From Lytechinus pictus (Eukaryota; Echinodermata; Echinoidea; Temnopleuroida; Toxopneustidae), in assembly GCF_037042905.1 (NCBI RefSeq), contig NW_026974140.1, positions 14,744,001 through 14,808,000 on the forward strand: a stretch of DNA of 64,000 nt, written 5' to 3'. Below the pieces are notes generated by a model that made no database searches, had not been told where the DNA came from, and worked only from the letters and a program-made list of their open reading frames with translations. Both the position numbers and the translations under genes were made by a program. Below, piece by piece: positions 12,990 to 24,869 of the stretch (the stretch's first letter is position 1; each line of letters starts with the position of its first letter).

Positions 12990-13319
12990 GTCCCGGTCGT
13001 ACGCCGGGGGGGGGGGGGCAGTCAAAGATATTGCTGGACACATGCGTGACCACAAAAACGCGTTTAAATGTATTCAGGATATGTTTTTTTTCCAAAGCTT
13101 TTTTTAAAGACTAGCCAAACGTGTTTAGGGTATGTTTTTCCCCCAAGCTTTTTCCCCGGGGCTTTTTCCTCCTCGTTTCTGAAAAGTGTTCGCACCCAAG
13201 ACAAAACTTATTTAGGGGTCATATTCTGGCGACAACTTGTTTAGGGGCCAAAATGTGTAAATGAACTTGAAGCCCGCGAAAAAACTTGTTTAGGGGGTTA
13301 TTTTGCACACAGAGAAAAA
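12990..13319. repeat. G-run and 'TTGTTTAGGGG' low-order repeat tract
   Basis: A poly-G run (about 13007-13018) is followed by spaced repeats of a motif like ACTTGTTTAGGGG (near 13120, 13206, 13237 and 13286). It is a degenerate tandem repeat with no coding signal. Confidence 0.45.
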
Positions 13320-14155
13320 CATGAACAAGGTCAAAGGTTATTTAGGGTCAAATCGGTCAATGAACTTAGACCATGTTGGGGGAATCAATATCGAAATCTT
13401 AACCAAGGTTACGTTTTTGAAATGTTATCATAACTTCGAAAGTATATGGACCTAGTTCATGAAACTTAGACATAAGGAATTAAGGGTGATAGTGTATAAC
13501 TGAAAATCTTGGCTGAGTTTCAGGTCACATGACCAAGGTCAAAGGTCACTTATGGTCTACGAACTTTGACCATGTTGGGGGTATTTGTGGAATTGTCATC
13601 ATAACTTTGAAATTTAATGGATCTAGTTCATGAAACTTAGACATAAGTGCAATTAAGTATCCCTGAACATCATGTGCGAGTTTCAGGTCACATGACCAAG
13701 GTCAAAGGTCATTTAGGGTCAACGAACTTTGATAATGTTAGGGGCCCGTATTTGTGGAACTGTCATCATAACTTTAAAAGTTTATAGATCTAGTTCATGA
13801 AATTTGGAACATAAGAATAACCATGTATCCCTGAATATCTTGTGCTTGTGTCAAGTTACATGACCAAAATAAAACTCATTTAGGGTCAATGAACTTTGGC
13901 CGTGTTGGGGGTATTTGTTGAATTGACATCATGGATCTATGGATCTACACATGTAGTTCATGAAACATAGACATAAGGGTAATCAAGTATGAAGATTATT
14001 TTGTACATGTCTTAGGTCACATGATCATGGTAAAAGGTCATGTTGGGTCAATGGACATAGTATTTTATTATGAGTGTTTTCTTTTGTGAATAATTATTTA
14101 ATAGTTTTCAAAGTCAGCACTGCTGCTATATCGAATCGCATAATGCAGGCGAGAC
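13320..14155 (+). repeat. repeat with ~165-bp tandem units ('aaggtcaaaggtca')
   Basis: The block TCACATGACCAAGGTCAAAGG recurs at roughly 13525, 13689, 13858 and 14018, spaced 160-169 bases, together with 'catgttgggg' and 'agttcatgaaac'. The right edge reads GCAGGCGAGAC (14145-14155). A reverse-complement copy lies at 60248-63036, where both edges carry GTCTCGCCTGC / GCAGGCGAGAC. Similarity between the two copies extends about 20 bases past that motif, so the true end is unclear. This copy appears to lack its left end. Confidence 0.6.
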
Positions 14156-16992
14156 GGCCAGAGGCGTTCCACTTGTTATTACTATAAATTTTATTATTAT
14201 TACCATGAACACAGAGATCATGATGATGACGATGATGATGAAGATTATGCTGATGAAGATGATGCTGATGAAGATGATGATTTGATTAATGATACGATTA
14301 ATTTGTAAAAAATAATATAATGCAATACTCTGATATTGAAATTCAAAGAATGAGCAACATTGTTTGAAAATAGGCAAATACCTGTCTTTTCGAAGAGATG
14401 AGAAGGGATTTAACCAGCAACAGGCCCCGTTTCACAAATAACGATTTAGCGATTAATTGCTAAATGAAATGGCCTATCAAGGTATTTTACTCAGTAGACT
14501 AAAGGAGCCAATTGGAATAGTTCTTTAAAATTAGCGATTAAAGGTCAATTAAAAATAACCTTATGTGTATACGGGGCTATATCTTGGTGAAGGATATTAT
14601 GCCCATGCTTGCTATCCTCACTCCTGGAGGCAGTAACGCAACGATGATTACAGAAGGCTCCATGATTACAGTCAATTTCCAGGGTCACATTTTAGATGTG
14701 AATCTTCATTATCTATTACGTACACAGCTTACATCAATATGGATCAAGGAATGAGTGATTACCACCATCCCATAATACACCTGTCACCACCTCAGATTAA
14801 ACTATAGCTCTTTAATATTTCATTTTGTTCTATTATTTCTGTTGTTGCAATAATGCACAGAACATCTCCCATGCACTTCTCACTGGACCCAGTACAATAT
14901 TTTACAGGGGTCGCGGAACCGGGGACGGGGGGGGGGGGTAATTTAGCCATCACTATTTAAAAAAAAACGTGTACAAAAAGTAAAAACCGTAAAAATGACT
15001 ATCGGACTGTGATTTCTTGCATGGTCAAGTGGTCACCCCCCCCCCTTCGGGCCAGTCCCCCTACTTTTAAAACAGTTCCGCTGCCCCGGCTATATTCGAT
15101 TCTAAGTTCGACGAGTCTTTGATGATCTTCGCAATGTCATGAGATACATGTTGGTGAATAATATTTGTATTTAAAAAAAAGAAAAATCGGGAATTGTTGC
15201 CAACTTAAACTTAGTTTAAAGCCTTTTTCGTAACATGGTTTTCTACTCGCATTTAATTTATGTAGGTGTTTGCATGGAGAGTATTTAGAGATGACATGTG
15301 GGTAGTGTTATTCTCATTTCCTTCTCTAAACAATTATAAACTGTGTCTATTTTCCCAGCTGTCTGTAAAAGTACACATTAAATCTTTGTTTTGTAGGTCA
15401 TGTACCGCCTTCCCTCTTCGGATTTTCCTAACCGCTTGACACTGACCTTTTACATAATAATTCTGATCGGTTGAAGTTCACGCATGAGTTTGGTAACACG
15501 CAACAAGGAAATAAGAAACTATTAGGGCCTATAGACCGAGAGAGCGATGATCTCTTTTTGGTATCCTCACTGCGAAAGAGAGATGGAGTGAAATACAACA
15601 GCCGAAACAGGGGCAGATGCAGGATTTTTTGGAAAAAAAAAGGTCTTCACTTTCAAGGGGGGGGGGGGGGGGCACATTTTTCTTTTAACGGCATTTGTAC
15701 ATTACTAATGTTAATTTTGCCTCTCAAAGGGGGGGGGGCACGGGCCGGCTGCCCCCCTCCCCCGGATCCGCCAGTGCGCGAAATTAAAATCGTCAAAGTT
15801 CGGGCTTTCAGAATATCGTTGGTGTCGGTTGGTGTCACCATGTGCCGTCCGCAGCGCCCTCTTGAATCATGTGAAAGTATAAGGGGCTGTCACAGACAAC
15901 GTTTTAGCCAGCGTATTTACGTATAGCAAGTCGTTTTCTCCTTAAATCTCTTCTTGATACCAAGCATCCCATTCTTAATGTGAAGCATTGCATATATGTC
16001 AAGAAATATTCGTTTGCTGTTCAAGTGTGCATAATTCCTCATAAATTATTTAAATGATGTAAACACTCGCACCATATGGATAGGTTAATCATTCATGCTC
16101 TTTCAATATGAACGCAAAGTGATATATCCTCGTTTCACTGCCCTTCGACAAGACTCCGATCATTATAGCCGAGGAAGGTGAGAGGCCAATCTTTAAGAAT
16201 GTGCGGAGGAGCATGTAAACAGTCTCAAGATAAGTACCCATTTGGAATATCTACATGTATTTACAAAATGCTATTTCTCAAAGAAGAACGTAACCTTAAA
16301 ATCTCGCATTAACCAATAAACGATTATCCACTATAACCCTGATCCCCAAGCTGTTTTGTTGAAGAAGAATTAAAATAAAAGGAACGTTTCCCTTGGCGTT
16401 TTTTCCCCCTGGAAAAAAAGGCTTTTGTTTTTTCAGTGAGGTGTTGGCCTAAGCCTCCAAACATCCATGCGTAATACAATTAATAATTGAAATACCATTG
16501 AAAGATTTTAAAATAATAATTCAAATCCGGTTATCATGGTTATAGGTACGCCATATTGGCCTGCAATAAGCCTTTTAGACAGAAATTACTCGGGTTATTG
16601 AATTAAATTACTCATCAAACATAATGGCCCGTATTCGATGACTCGAGCAACATCAATTCATATGGCACAATGTTCCAAGACCATTTACATTGTGAGAAAC
16701 AATCCAAGTTTCCTAAGTTTAAAAGTTAAAATTAACTCTCATCAAGGCCATCGAATCATAACAAACTTGGTTTAGGAAGTGCAATTGAATAAGGATGAAT
16801 TCCGTTCCCGATCTTTGATCTGTCCAGGCCATTGATATGTATACCAGTTTACATATCACTGACCCTTGCTACTCTTTGTTTATTTCCTGTAATCAAACTC
16901 GTGGTGGCGCTCTTTTGATATTAATAGTTAGTCCACTTCTCACCTCGGACTTGTATACTCTCTCATTCCCCCGAGCTCTTATTCCGATGTCC
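14156..16992. other. intergenic with repeat fragments, no gene
   Basis: Contains a GATGAT-type microsatellite (about 14218-14282), a short repeat bounded by CAGGGGTCGCGGAAC and its imperfect complement (about 14905-15090), and a G-run/C-run block with 'ggatccgccagtg' (15610-15776) that looks like a degraded hAT-like element. The ORF at 15471-15926 runs through this G-rich repeat and is not a gene. Confidence 0.45.
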
Positions 16993-17877
16993 AGGCACTA
17001 AGCACAACTGGTTGAGGGCCCAATCATAAAACCTTAACAAAGATAAATGTCAGTTAATGACACAGGTCACAGTGCAATGTTTGTTAAAATACCTACATGG
17101 TTGACTTTATTATTGATTTTTCTATGACATGCATCTTTTTGTACACGTCATGATTTTGTACAGTCCTATATCCCACGCAGCAGTCGGTGATTGATCCATT
17201 TGTGAGGGTGTGTGTGCCCGGTCCTCTTAAAAATGTAGAAAGGAAAATGAAAGAAATATAAATTAATGCTGAAATAACTGAACAGATGATTAATAGTGTT
17301 ACGATTGATGCTATTCGAAATTAATTGGGATGATAACGAATCTAACGATAATGGTGATAAATTAAAACTATCGACTACAGGAATGGGAAAGAAAGGGAAA
17401 TGAAAAGAAAGTTCAAATAGAAACCTGTAGTGTGTGATGAGTATGTGTGTGATTTACGGACGTGTATCAATCAGAAATGATTATTAAAGGGAAGTAAACT
17501 AGCCAACACTGTGTTTTCTCCCTTTGACTGTGTGCTATGAACGGCTAGTTTTAGAATATGCCCTTTGAGATACCTATTAGTAATACATAGGATAGATCAG
17601 CCAGTAGTTTCATTTGTGTATACATGTAGAAACTGAGTGTAGCCTATCTGTGTTGCTACGTGGTACCATAATTATTGCGATATGAATGGGAATTTAGTGA
17701 CTTCGTGTGTTATCATTCAAGTGAGCCTATATTACAAGACTAAAGATGCATTATGGGTAATGAACATGGCCAGATATGAATAAATCAGTTCTTGAGGTGG
17801 GTTTTGCTGACTAGTATGCCCTTTAACGTCTGAGGCCAACGTTCAACGAAGACGTGAACAGGGCTCGAACTTCTTCA

Positions 17878-18455
17878 TTAAAGGGATTATTTGGGCTGAA
17901 GATATAAATAGAGTAAAATTCACAGAGCAAAATGCTGAAAATTTCATCAAAATCGGATAACAAAGTTATTGAATTTTCAAGATTGCATTGTTCTGGTGAA
18001 ACAGTTCTAGGCATGTCTTTAAGGTGGGCTGATGATGTCACATCCCCACTTTCCTTTTTTTATGTTATTACATGGAATCATAATTGTTTCATTTTTTCAT
18101 GAATGTGTAAAATTATGTGTCTCCATTATGATGAAATAAGTTGCAGCAAGAAATAACTAATGTGCCTAATCAGTTGTCAATTCAATTACCGTATTTTAGT
18201 TCTTGGTAGAAAAAAAACCCCAATTTCAAACAATGAAATACAAAAGAAAAAGTGGGGATATTACATCATCAGCACACCTAATGAATATTCATGAAGACAT
18301 GCCTAGAACTGTTCGCCGGAATAATGCAAATCTTTAAAATTTAATAACTTTGTTATGTGTTTATCCGATTTTAATCAAATTTTCAGCATTTTGCTCTGTG
18401 AATTTTATTCTATTTATTTAGATATAAATATCTTCAGTCCGGAGTATCCCTTTAA
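17878..18455. repeat. foldback element inside tandem copy 1
   Basis: Long inverted arms start TTAAAGGGATTATTTGGGCTG and end in CCGGAGTATCCCTTTAA. Both arms contain the 'cacagagcaaaatgct..atcaaaatcggat' block in opposite orientation. The centre has a mirrored pair of 'tgatgatgtcacatccccac' and its complement. It is non-coding; short ORFs across it are artefacts. Confidence 0.75.
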
Positions 18456-19470
18456 TTCCTAACTTGGGCCATACTATGATAACAAGCGTACACCACATCG
18501 TTGTGAAGAGTGCAGTGGCTATAGATTGATGAAATTGAGAAAAAAACATACCCGAAAAAGGCACTAAGCACAACTGGTTGAGGGCCCAATCATAAAACCT
18601 TAACAAAGATAAATGTCAGTTAATGACACAGGTCACAGTGCAATGTTTGTTAAAATACCTACATGGTTGACTTTATTATTGATTTTTCTATGACATGCAT
18701 CTTTTTGTACACGTCATGATTTTGTACAGTCCTATATCCCACGCAGCAGTCGGTGATTGATCCATTTGTGAGGGTGTGTGTGCCCGGTCCTCTTAAAAAT
18801 GTAGAAAGGAAAATGAAAGAAATATAAATTAATGCTGAAATAACTGAACAGATGATTAATAGTGTTACGATTGATGCTATTCGAAATTAATTGGGATGAT
18901 AACGAATCTAACGATAATGGTGATAAATTATAACTATCGACTACAGGAATGGGAAAGAAAGGGAAATGAAAAGAAAGTTCAAATAGAAACCTGTAGTGTG
19001 TGATGAGTATGTCATGTGTGTGATTTACGGACGTGTATCAATCAGAAATGATTATTAAAGGGAAGTAAACTAGCCAACACTATGTGTTTTCTCCCTTTGA
19101 CTGTGTGCTATGAACGGCTAGTTTTAGAATATACCCTTTGAGATACCTATTAGTAATACATAGGATAGATAAGCCAGTAGTTTCATTTGTGTATACATGT
19201 AGAAACTGAGTGTAGCCTATCTGTGTTGCTACGTGGTACCATAATTATTGCGATATGAATGGGAATTTAGTGACTTCGTGTGTTATCATTCAAATGAGCC
19301 TATATTACAAGACTACACGGTTGAGAAAGATGCATTATGGGTAATGAACATGGCCAGATATGAATAAATCAGGTCTTGAGGTGGGCTTTGCTGACTAGTA
19401 TGCCCTTTAACGTCTGAGGCCAACGTTCACCGAAGACGTGAACGGGGCTCGAACTTCTTCATTAACATGA

Positions 19471-20063
19471 TTAAAGGGAGTATTTGGGCTGAAGATATAA
19501 ATAGAGTAAAATTCACAGAGCAAAATGCTGAAAATTTCATCAAAATCGGATAACAAATAACAAAGTTAGTGAATTTTCAAGATTTGCATTGTTCTGGTGA
19601 AACAGTTCTAGGCATGTCTTTAAGGTGGGCTGATGATGTCACATCCCCACTTTCCTTTTTTTATGTTATTACATGGAATCATAATTGTTTCCTTTTTTCA
19701 TGAATGTGTAAAATGATGTGTCTCCATTATGATGAAATAAGTTGCAGCAAGAAATAACTAATGTGCCTAATCAGTTGTCAATTCAATTACCGTATTTTAG
19801 TTCTTGGTAGAAAAAAAAATTATAAACCCAATTTCAAACAGTAAAATACAAAAGAAAAAGTGGGGATATTACATCATCGGCACACCTAATGAATATTCAT
19901 GAAGACATGCCTAGAACTGTTCGCCGGAATAATGCAAATCTTTAAAATTTAATAACTTTGTTATGTGTTTATCCGATTTTGATCAAATTTTCAGCATTTT
20001 GCTCTGTGAATTTTACTCTATTTATTTAGATATAAATATCTTCAGTCCGGAGTATCCCTTTAA
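19471..20063. repeat. foldback element inside tandem copy 2
   Basis: The duplicate of the element at 17878-18455, carried along by the 1.57-kb tandem duplication. It has the same arms and the same central inverted 'gtcacatccccac' pair. A small insertion after the 'gataacaaataac' block distinguishes it. Confidence 0.75.
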
Positions 20064-20166
20064 TTCCTAACTTGGGCCATACTTTGATAACAAGCGTACA
20101 CCACATCGTTGTGAAAAGTGCAGTGGCTATAGATTTATGAAATTGAGAAAAAAACATACCCGAAAA

Positions 20167-21469
20167 AAATATAAGAGAAAGAAGAAAAGGTGAAGGGGTG
20201 AAGATAAGTGGAAGCTGGCAAAGGTGTAACATAATTATATTTCTGCTTCGTCATCGTAAATTCTCGAATTTGGCTTGGGTTGGATGATTTGGATATCAAA
20301 TATTGATTGATTACGCTATCATTTCGTTCTTGTTAACAGATTTATAAAGATTAGCTAGGCAAATATGATAAACAATACGTGTATTTATTTCACCTAGTAG
20401 ACCTACTATGAATAGCAGAGACGTCCAAAATCCGAAGTGTTAGCCATGCCCTATCCCCTCCCCGTAATCACGCCATTACTCATTGAATTTAAACTCCAAA
20501 AACCGTTATTGGTGCTGTATCCATCAAAGTTTTGTTCAATTATTGCACAGATGTGATGTATCGATTTTTAAAAGCCTGCATTAAATTTGGCTTATGCCTT
20601 TATTGCGAGCTTTAATTTTGCTCGACAATAATGCGCACAATCCGAAACATCACTTTTGTTGATGAATGTAACAATTTGCCTTTACCCTTATAGGCCTTAT
20701 TCAAATATTCAAAAAAATGCATGATTATTGTTCTCTTTTCTTACGCGTTTATACCTGGCCCTTGACTGTATGGAAGTTTGTATGGTGACAGGTAATTGGA
20801 ATGAGCAAATGGCAACAAAGCTGTTATGTCAGTTGTTTGAACTCATAAAATTTACCATTAACACGGCTTGGATGAAAACAATATCGTAACATATCAAGAT
20901 TATCATTTTCATCTCGAAAAGTGAAAGGGGGGGGGCACAGACAGGACAAGATAAACAAGATATGATAGGTAAGTGTGTCACTCTGAATAATTGCAAAATA
21001 TTCCTTACTTACATATTAGATGCTTTCAGTATAATATGTATCATGATGCATTATTTAGCATTTTAATTACCGCCTGCGTGTTACGTAACAATGCCAATAT
21101 TTCGGAGTATGTTAAAGGGTACTCTATGATATTGATTATCATTATTCTGCGTGAAGCACGACTGACACGGTAATGGTATAACGTGGCTTTAGACTCTTGA
21201 TGATAAACTAAACAGTCGTTTTAACTTATTGCTTCCCGCTTAAAAATAAACCCTTTGTGGTTATCTGTTCACCAATTTATGAATCATCTCCTGAAGAATT
21301 AAATCGTCAAAAGATACACTGTAAGGCGTGTACTGTAAAGTTTCTTAATTAAAAGTAGACGCAAAGTACCGTGGAGCATTAACTTATATTGACTCTCGAG
21401 AAAGTAGGATGTTAGATTGAAAATTGCGACTGGTAAAACGTCTAGGATTATGTATCATCAGCAGAAAGA
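20167..21469. other. intergenic, no gene seen
   Basis: AT-rich DNA without recognisable exon, RNA or repeat family, ending where the duplicated first-exon cassette begins. Confidence 0.4.
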
Positions 21470-22810
21470 GATGATGGAGTATTGACTATTATTAACTCCT
21501 ATACAATCTAAAGTTGTGATGACGATTTTGAGAACAGATGAGAATATTATTTCCATTCTACTAGGTTGGAGGTGGAGCACTCGGACAAAGAATTTGATTT
21601 GTCTACTCCAACCCGGTTACTAACTTCTGTTTGTATTAAACGGCTCAAACCCAATTCAACAAACTATTTAGGGGAATTGTATGGACGAAATGACACTTTT
21701 GAAATGCTTGGAAGATTTTTCATCAAGAATAAAGGACATTTGGATTGAAATCTTCATGATTTGAGGTGCATTGAAGGTATCGAGGAATACCTATAATTCG
21801 TACGACTGCTTATTTATCTGTCTGTAAGGATATCAAAGAACATCAAAGTAACCACTGGACGATGTGATCGTCTGGGGCTACTCTTCTTCACCGAGATTTA
21901 ACTCTTGACAAAGAGTTTGAAGTTTTGCCACTTCAAATTTGCGATATCTGGTTGATGTTTGTACCTAAAAGGAATCTTAACTTGGAATGTCGACTATTTG
22001 ATACCTATCAACAAGCCCTTTGCCTAATTTCTTGCCATTTCTCCACCCTGTAGTTCTGTTCCAGAAATATGAGAGGTTTACTTTTTGATAGTGAATTGAT
22101 ATAGTGTATACATTTGAAATTACGTACGATTTTTGCCGGTTCGCTTTCTGGAACATAACTATAAATGATTTGAGGTCTGCAACTCGGAACTCTATTGCAC
22201 TGTGCTAACTAGTGCATTTTCAAGGATAGTATCCTCAAGAGCTGTTGAACACAATGATTAATTCCAGCATGGAGGTAGTCGTATCAACCGATACGGATGA
22301 TGTTGATCTTTCTGAAGATGCTATGGGAGAGGTCAACCCAATCCCTATTGACATCGAAGACGAGGAGAGGCTAAGGGTGTCGCCGTCGAGGAAGTCCCGA
22401 CTCTCTGCATCTGACCTCATCAGCGTGTCATCCTTACCAGACTCTGTCTTACCCCAGGATCCCGACGTCTCGATCGCACCGTCGATCACCAGCTCAATGA
22501 AACCACATATCTCTAAGTCGGTCGAAGATCTCCTGATCAGTGCCGACCTAGAGAATTGTCGTAATCGGTTGTCGAGACATGGGTACGATTCGATGAGGAG
22601 TTTGAGATTGGCATCTAAGGAAGATTTAGTGGAGATAGGCCTACCCAGGGGCCATGCTGGACTTCTTGTATATGCTATTGCTCAGGAAGATAAAGGACAC
22701 GGTCCCGGCAAGGGTCTGACTCAGATAGAGTAAGTTTAGCCCTAGATCTTTAAGTCATTTTGTCAAAGACAATATGAACTATGTGAAATTGTTAATTCTG
22801 ATTGTACACA
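21470..22810 (+). repeat. first-exon cassette A (proximal half of a 3.4-kb-spaced duplication)
   Basis: Similarity to 24870-26175 starts near 'ggagtattgact..ttaactcctat' (about 21476 and 24878). It continues through noncoding blocks such as 'tattatttcc', 'cttctgtttgtatt' and 'gaatctt', through the SAM exon, and about 80 bases past the donor. Noncoding parts are strongly diverged with indels, while the 3' part of the exon is almost identical. A TATAAAT at about 22160 lies 85 bases before the ATG and could serve a promoter. Confidence 0.7.
22245..22729 (+). CDS. SAM-domain alternative first coding exon A of the SLC6 gene
   Basis: Encodes 161 residues plus two bases of the next codon. Residues 1-90 are acidic then serine-rich (an S/P/R-rich stretch at 45-85, likely disordered and a candidate for phosphorylation). 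Residues about 91-147 match a sterile alpha motif: 'VEDLL..ADLENCRNRL', then 'SLRLASKEDLVEIGL', then 'GHAGLLVYAIA'. The conserved early Trp of many SAM domains is absent. The frame appears to stop at TAA just after 'LTQIE', but that TAA is part of a strong donor (GA|GTAAGT, GT at 22730). Phase 2 fits the acceptor at 28073, giving in-frame fusion to the transporter (798 residues in total). The start used is the first ATG after an upstream stop, with A at -3; ATGs at codons 4 and 9 are alternatives. SAM domains generally mediate protein-protein assembly, so cytosolic scaffolding is inferred. Confidence 0.72.
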
Positions 22811-22962
22811 CTTAAAAACAAAGGTGCACAAGTGGCGCAAAAGGCAAAACCGTGCAATCCTTAGCGAAAAGTTGCAATCTGCAGAAATACTCTGAAAGCT
22901 GCAATTTTGAATCCTTTGAGGTAAAAGCGCCAAATTTGAAAGGGTACAACTTTGCACCTAGA

Positions 22963-23272
22963 GGCCCGTATTCTGAAGTCGGGTTTAACTTAAACTCAGG
23001 TTTAAAGTTGTGGTTTAAGTATGGACAGCCAATTGTAACATAATCACTAACAGTAGAGATATCAAATTTCAGCTCAATCGGATCTCAAATCATTCATAAT
23101 TGTGTAGGAAGTATAAATAGATGATGTCTTCACCATCGATGAATCAGGAAAGAGCACAGTAAACATAAGAAACATACAACTTTATAAAAAATGTTGATAC
23201 TTTTGGCTTCCCATACTTAAACCACAACTTTAAACCTGAGTTTAAGTTAAACCCGACTTCAGAATACGGGCC
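22963..23272. repeat. foldback MITE with 62-bp inverted arms
   Basis: The arm at 22963-23024 starts GGCCCGTATTCTGAAGTCGG. It is matched in reverse complement by 23211-23272 almost perfectly over 62 bases, with about 186 bases between. It is non-coding and lies in the intron that follows SAM exon A. Short ORFs in both arms are the same sequence read twice. Confidence 0.8.
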
Positions 23273-23650
23273 TTTGAGTTTTGCCGCACATCGCATCTTT
23301 CGGAAGTTCGAGTCCAGGCGAGGCCGTATCATTTAACATAAATAACAACCGGGAAATTTATTGCGCATTTATGAAAAAACGAAGAAAAAGTCTATTACCC
23401 ATCTAAATTTATGCGGCAAAAGTGCGCCGAATGTCCGCTTAGGTTCGAAAGCTTCCTCAATCGTTCACGAGATTTTGTATTCGGCGCAAATTTTATGTAA
23501 AAAAAATAACTTTTTTTTTTCGAGATGTGTGGCAAACATTACGCAAACGCTTCGTCAAAATAAGACCGCAATCGTGCGCGATCTTCGCAAATATTTTAAG
23601 CGCAAGCAGCGAATTGCGTACGAATTCGCTTGTGATTCTGAGCGTATTCA

Positions 23651-23954
23651 GGTTATTCGCATGTCCCTTGGAACTGAGTAGTGGGGGTGCTGAAGCACCC
23701 GCAATATTTTTCCAGGGGGTGCTGTGTGTATTATTTTCCATAGGCAGCACCCTCTAGAATTCGGGTAGGTGTGCAAATTTTGAGAAATGTATGAGCAAAA
23801 ATTTTTTTGTGTAGAAAACCTTCTTGTTTAAATTTCTTGGTACCAAAACGACCTTCAAATATTGAGTGACCCCCCCCCCTTTTTTTTTGGCATATCAATT
23901 CAACTTCAGCACCACCACTCAGAAAATCCTTCCCAGGGCCCTGGTTATTCGCAT
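23651..23954. mobile_element. ~280-bp insertion flanked by a 12-bp direct repeat
   Basis: GGTTATTCGCAT occurs at 23651-23662 and again at 23943-23954. The sequence between has loosely inverted ends ('cccttggaactgagtagtgg..ggtgctgaag' against 'ttcagcaccaccactcag..cttcccaggg'). This is the signature of a short non-autonomous transposon with target duplication. A relative of its 'gggggtgctgaagcaccc' end occurs near 27563. Family unknown. Confidence 0.5.
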
Positions 23955-24299
23955 TGTGTTTGCGTATTGTTCGTGGATGTTGACTGCTGTAATTAATCAA
24001 CAGTGGGCCTAAACACGAAATTTACACACACACGCAAAACAAAAAAACTCGTGAGATATTCTTGCGAATTGATCAAGAATTGTTTGAAAACTCGACAAAC
24101 TCCAACGAAATGCGTACTTTTGGCCATTTTCTAAAAGCCATTTATTTTGGCATTCATGAGCCCCATGAAAACCACACTCAATAGGAACAAAGTGTTTTTC
24201 AATCATTTAACGGGAGTATTCAAGAAGAGAGCGATGGTATGTTCCGTTCTGCATGGTTGGAGCCCTGCTCAGTCAAACCACTGGCGTCATCCATCCAAA

Positions 24300-24869
24300 A
24301 CATGTTACTTCTACATACACGGATCAAGCCCCCCCCCCCTTGGGTGGAGTAAAACAAGAAGAAAAAAAAGGGGGGAAGAAAAAGAAAAAGAAGGGGAAAG
24401 GGCGGATGAAAAAATAAAAAATGAGAGGAGAAAGACAAGTGAATAAAATAAGGTGAGGGGAAGACTTGGAAAAATAAACATACGTATATACGTTGTTTTA
24501 TAACAAAAAAAGTGACTCTCATGACTACCCCTTCAGAGAAACAAACGAAAATCAACTTTGAGCGGCCGATCGGGGAAAGTGTGGGTGAAAAAAAAATCGC
24601 CCCCCCCCCCATTTGCGAAAGCTTTGATGCGCCCTGCTTCTATATATTATTTCCATTGATTTGGTCAAAACCCAATTTACCGTGGGTTTGGTATGAAGGA
24701 TATCTGTTCGGGGAATTGAAGAGATGAAAATAAACCCTTTGAAACCTCGGAAGAATGTATATTTAAAAGATATTCCTCCTTGATCATACAGATCAATAAA
24801 TCCTGATACAAAGACGATTCTAAGTTACAAATGACAAGTGCATAATATGAATTATATTTGACATCTACC
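24300..24869. other. intronic low-complexity and repeat debris
   Basis: C-runs at about 24330 and 24600 flank an A/G-rich tract (24358-24440). Sequence at 24650-24770 resembles part of the upstream flank of the first-exon cassettes ('ccgtgggtttgg..ggggaattgaagagatgaaa'), suggesting a partial third copy of that flank. No exon is seen. Confidence 0.4.

Larger units (their letters stand above)
16993..20166. repeat. recent 1.57-kb direct tandem duplication
   Basis: The block beginning AGGCACTAAGCACAACTGG at 16993 begins again at 18559, giving a period of 1566 bases. The second copy runs to about 20166. The copies are nearly identical, differing by scattered substitutions and small insertions, for example about 10 bases near 19317 and an added 'catg' before the nested foldback. 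Each copy carries one foldback element, so the foldback inserted before the duplication. No coding content is evident. Confidence 0.9.

Noticed and set aside
15471..15926. 151-residue ORF
   Set aside because: It runs through poly-G/poly-C repeat ends and has no recognisable domain.
17823..20232. Paired minus-strand ORFs with identical C-terminal sequence (18418-18606, 20026-20232)
   Set aside because: They are the same sequence seen twice because of the 1.57-kb tandem duplication, crossing the end of a foldback element.
22733..22735. Stop codon ending the SAM-A protein at 162 residues (stand-alone SAM protein)
   Set aside because: The stop overlaps a strong GTAAGT donor and the identical arrangement is kept in copy B. 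The phase fits the downstream exon. A read-through unspliced short protein cannot be excluded but is less likely.
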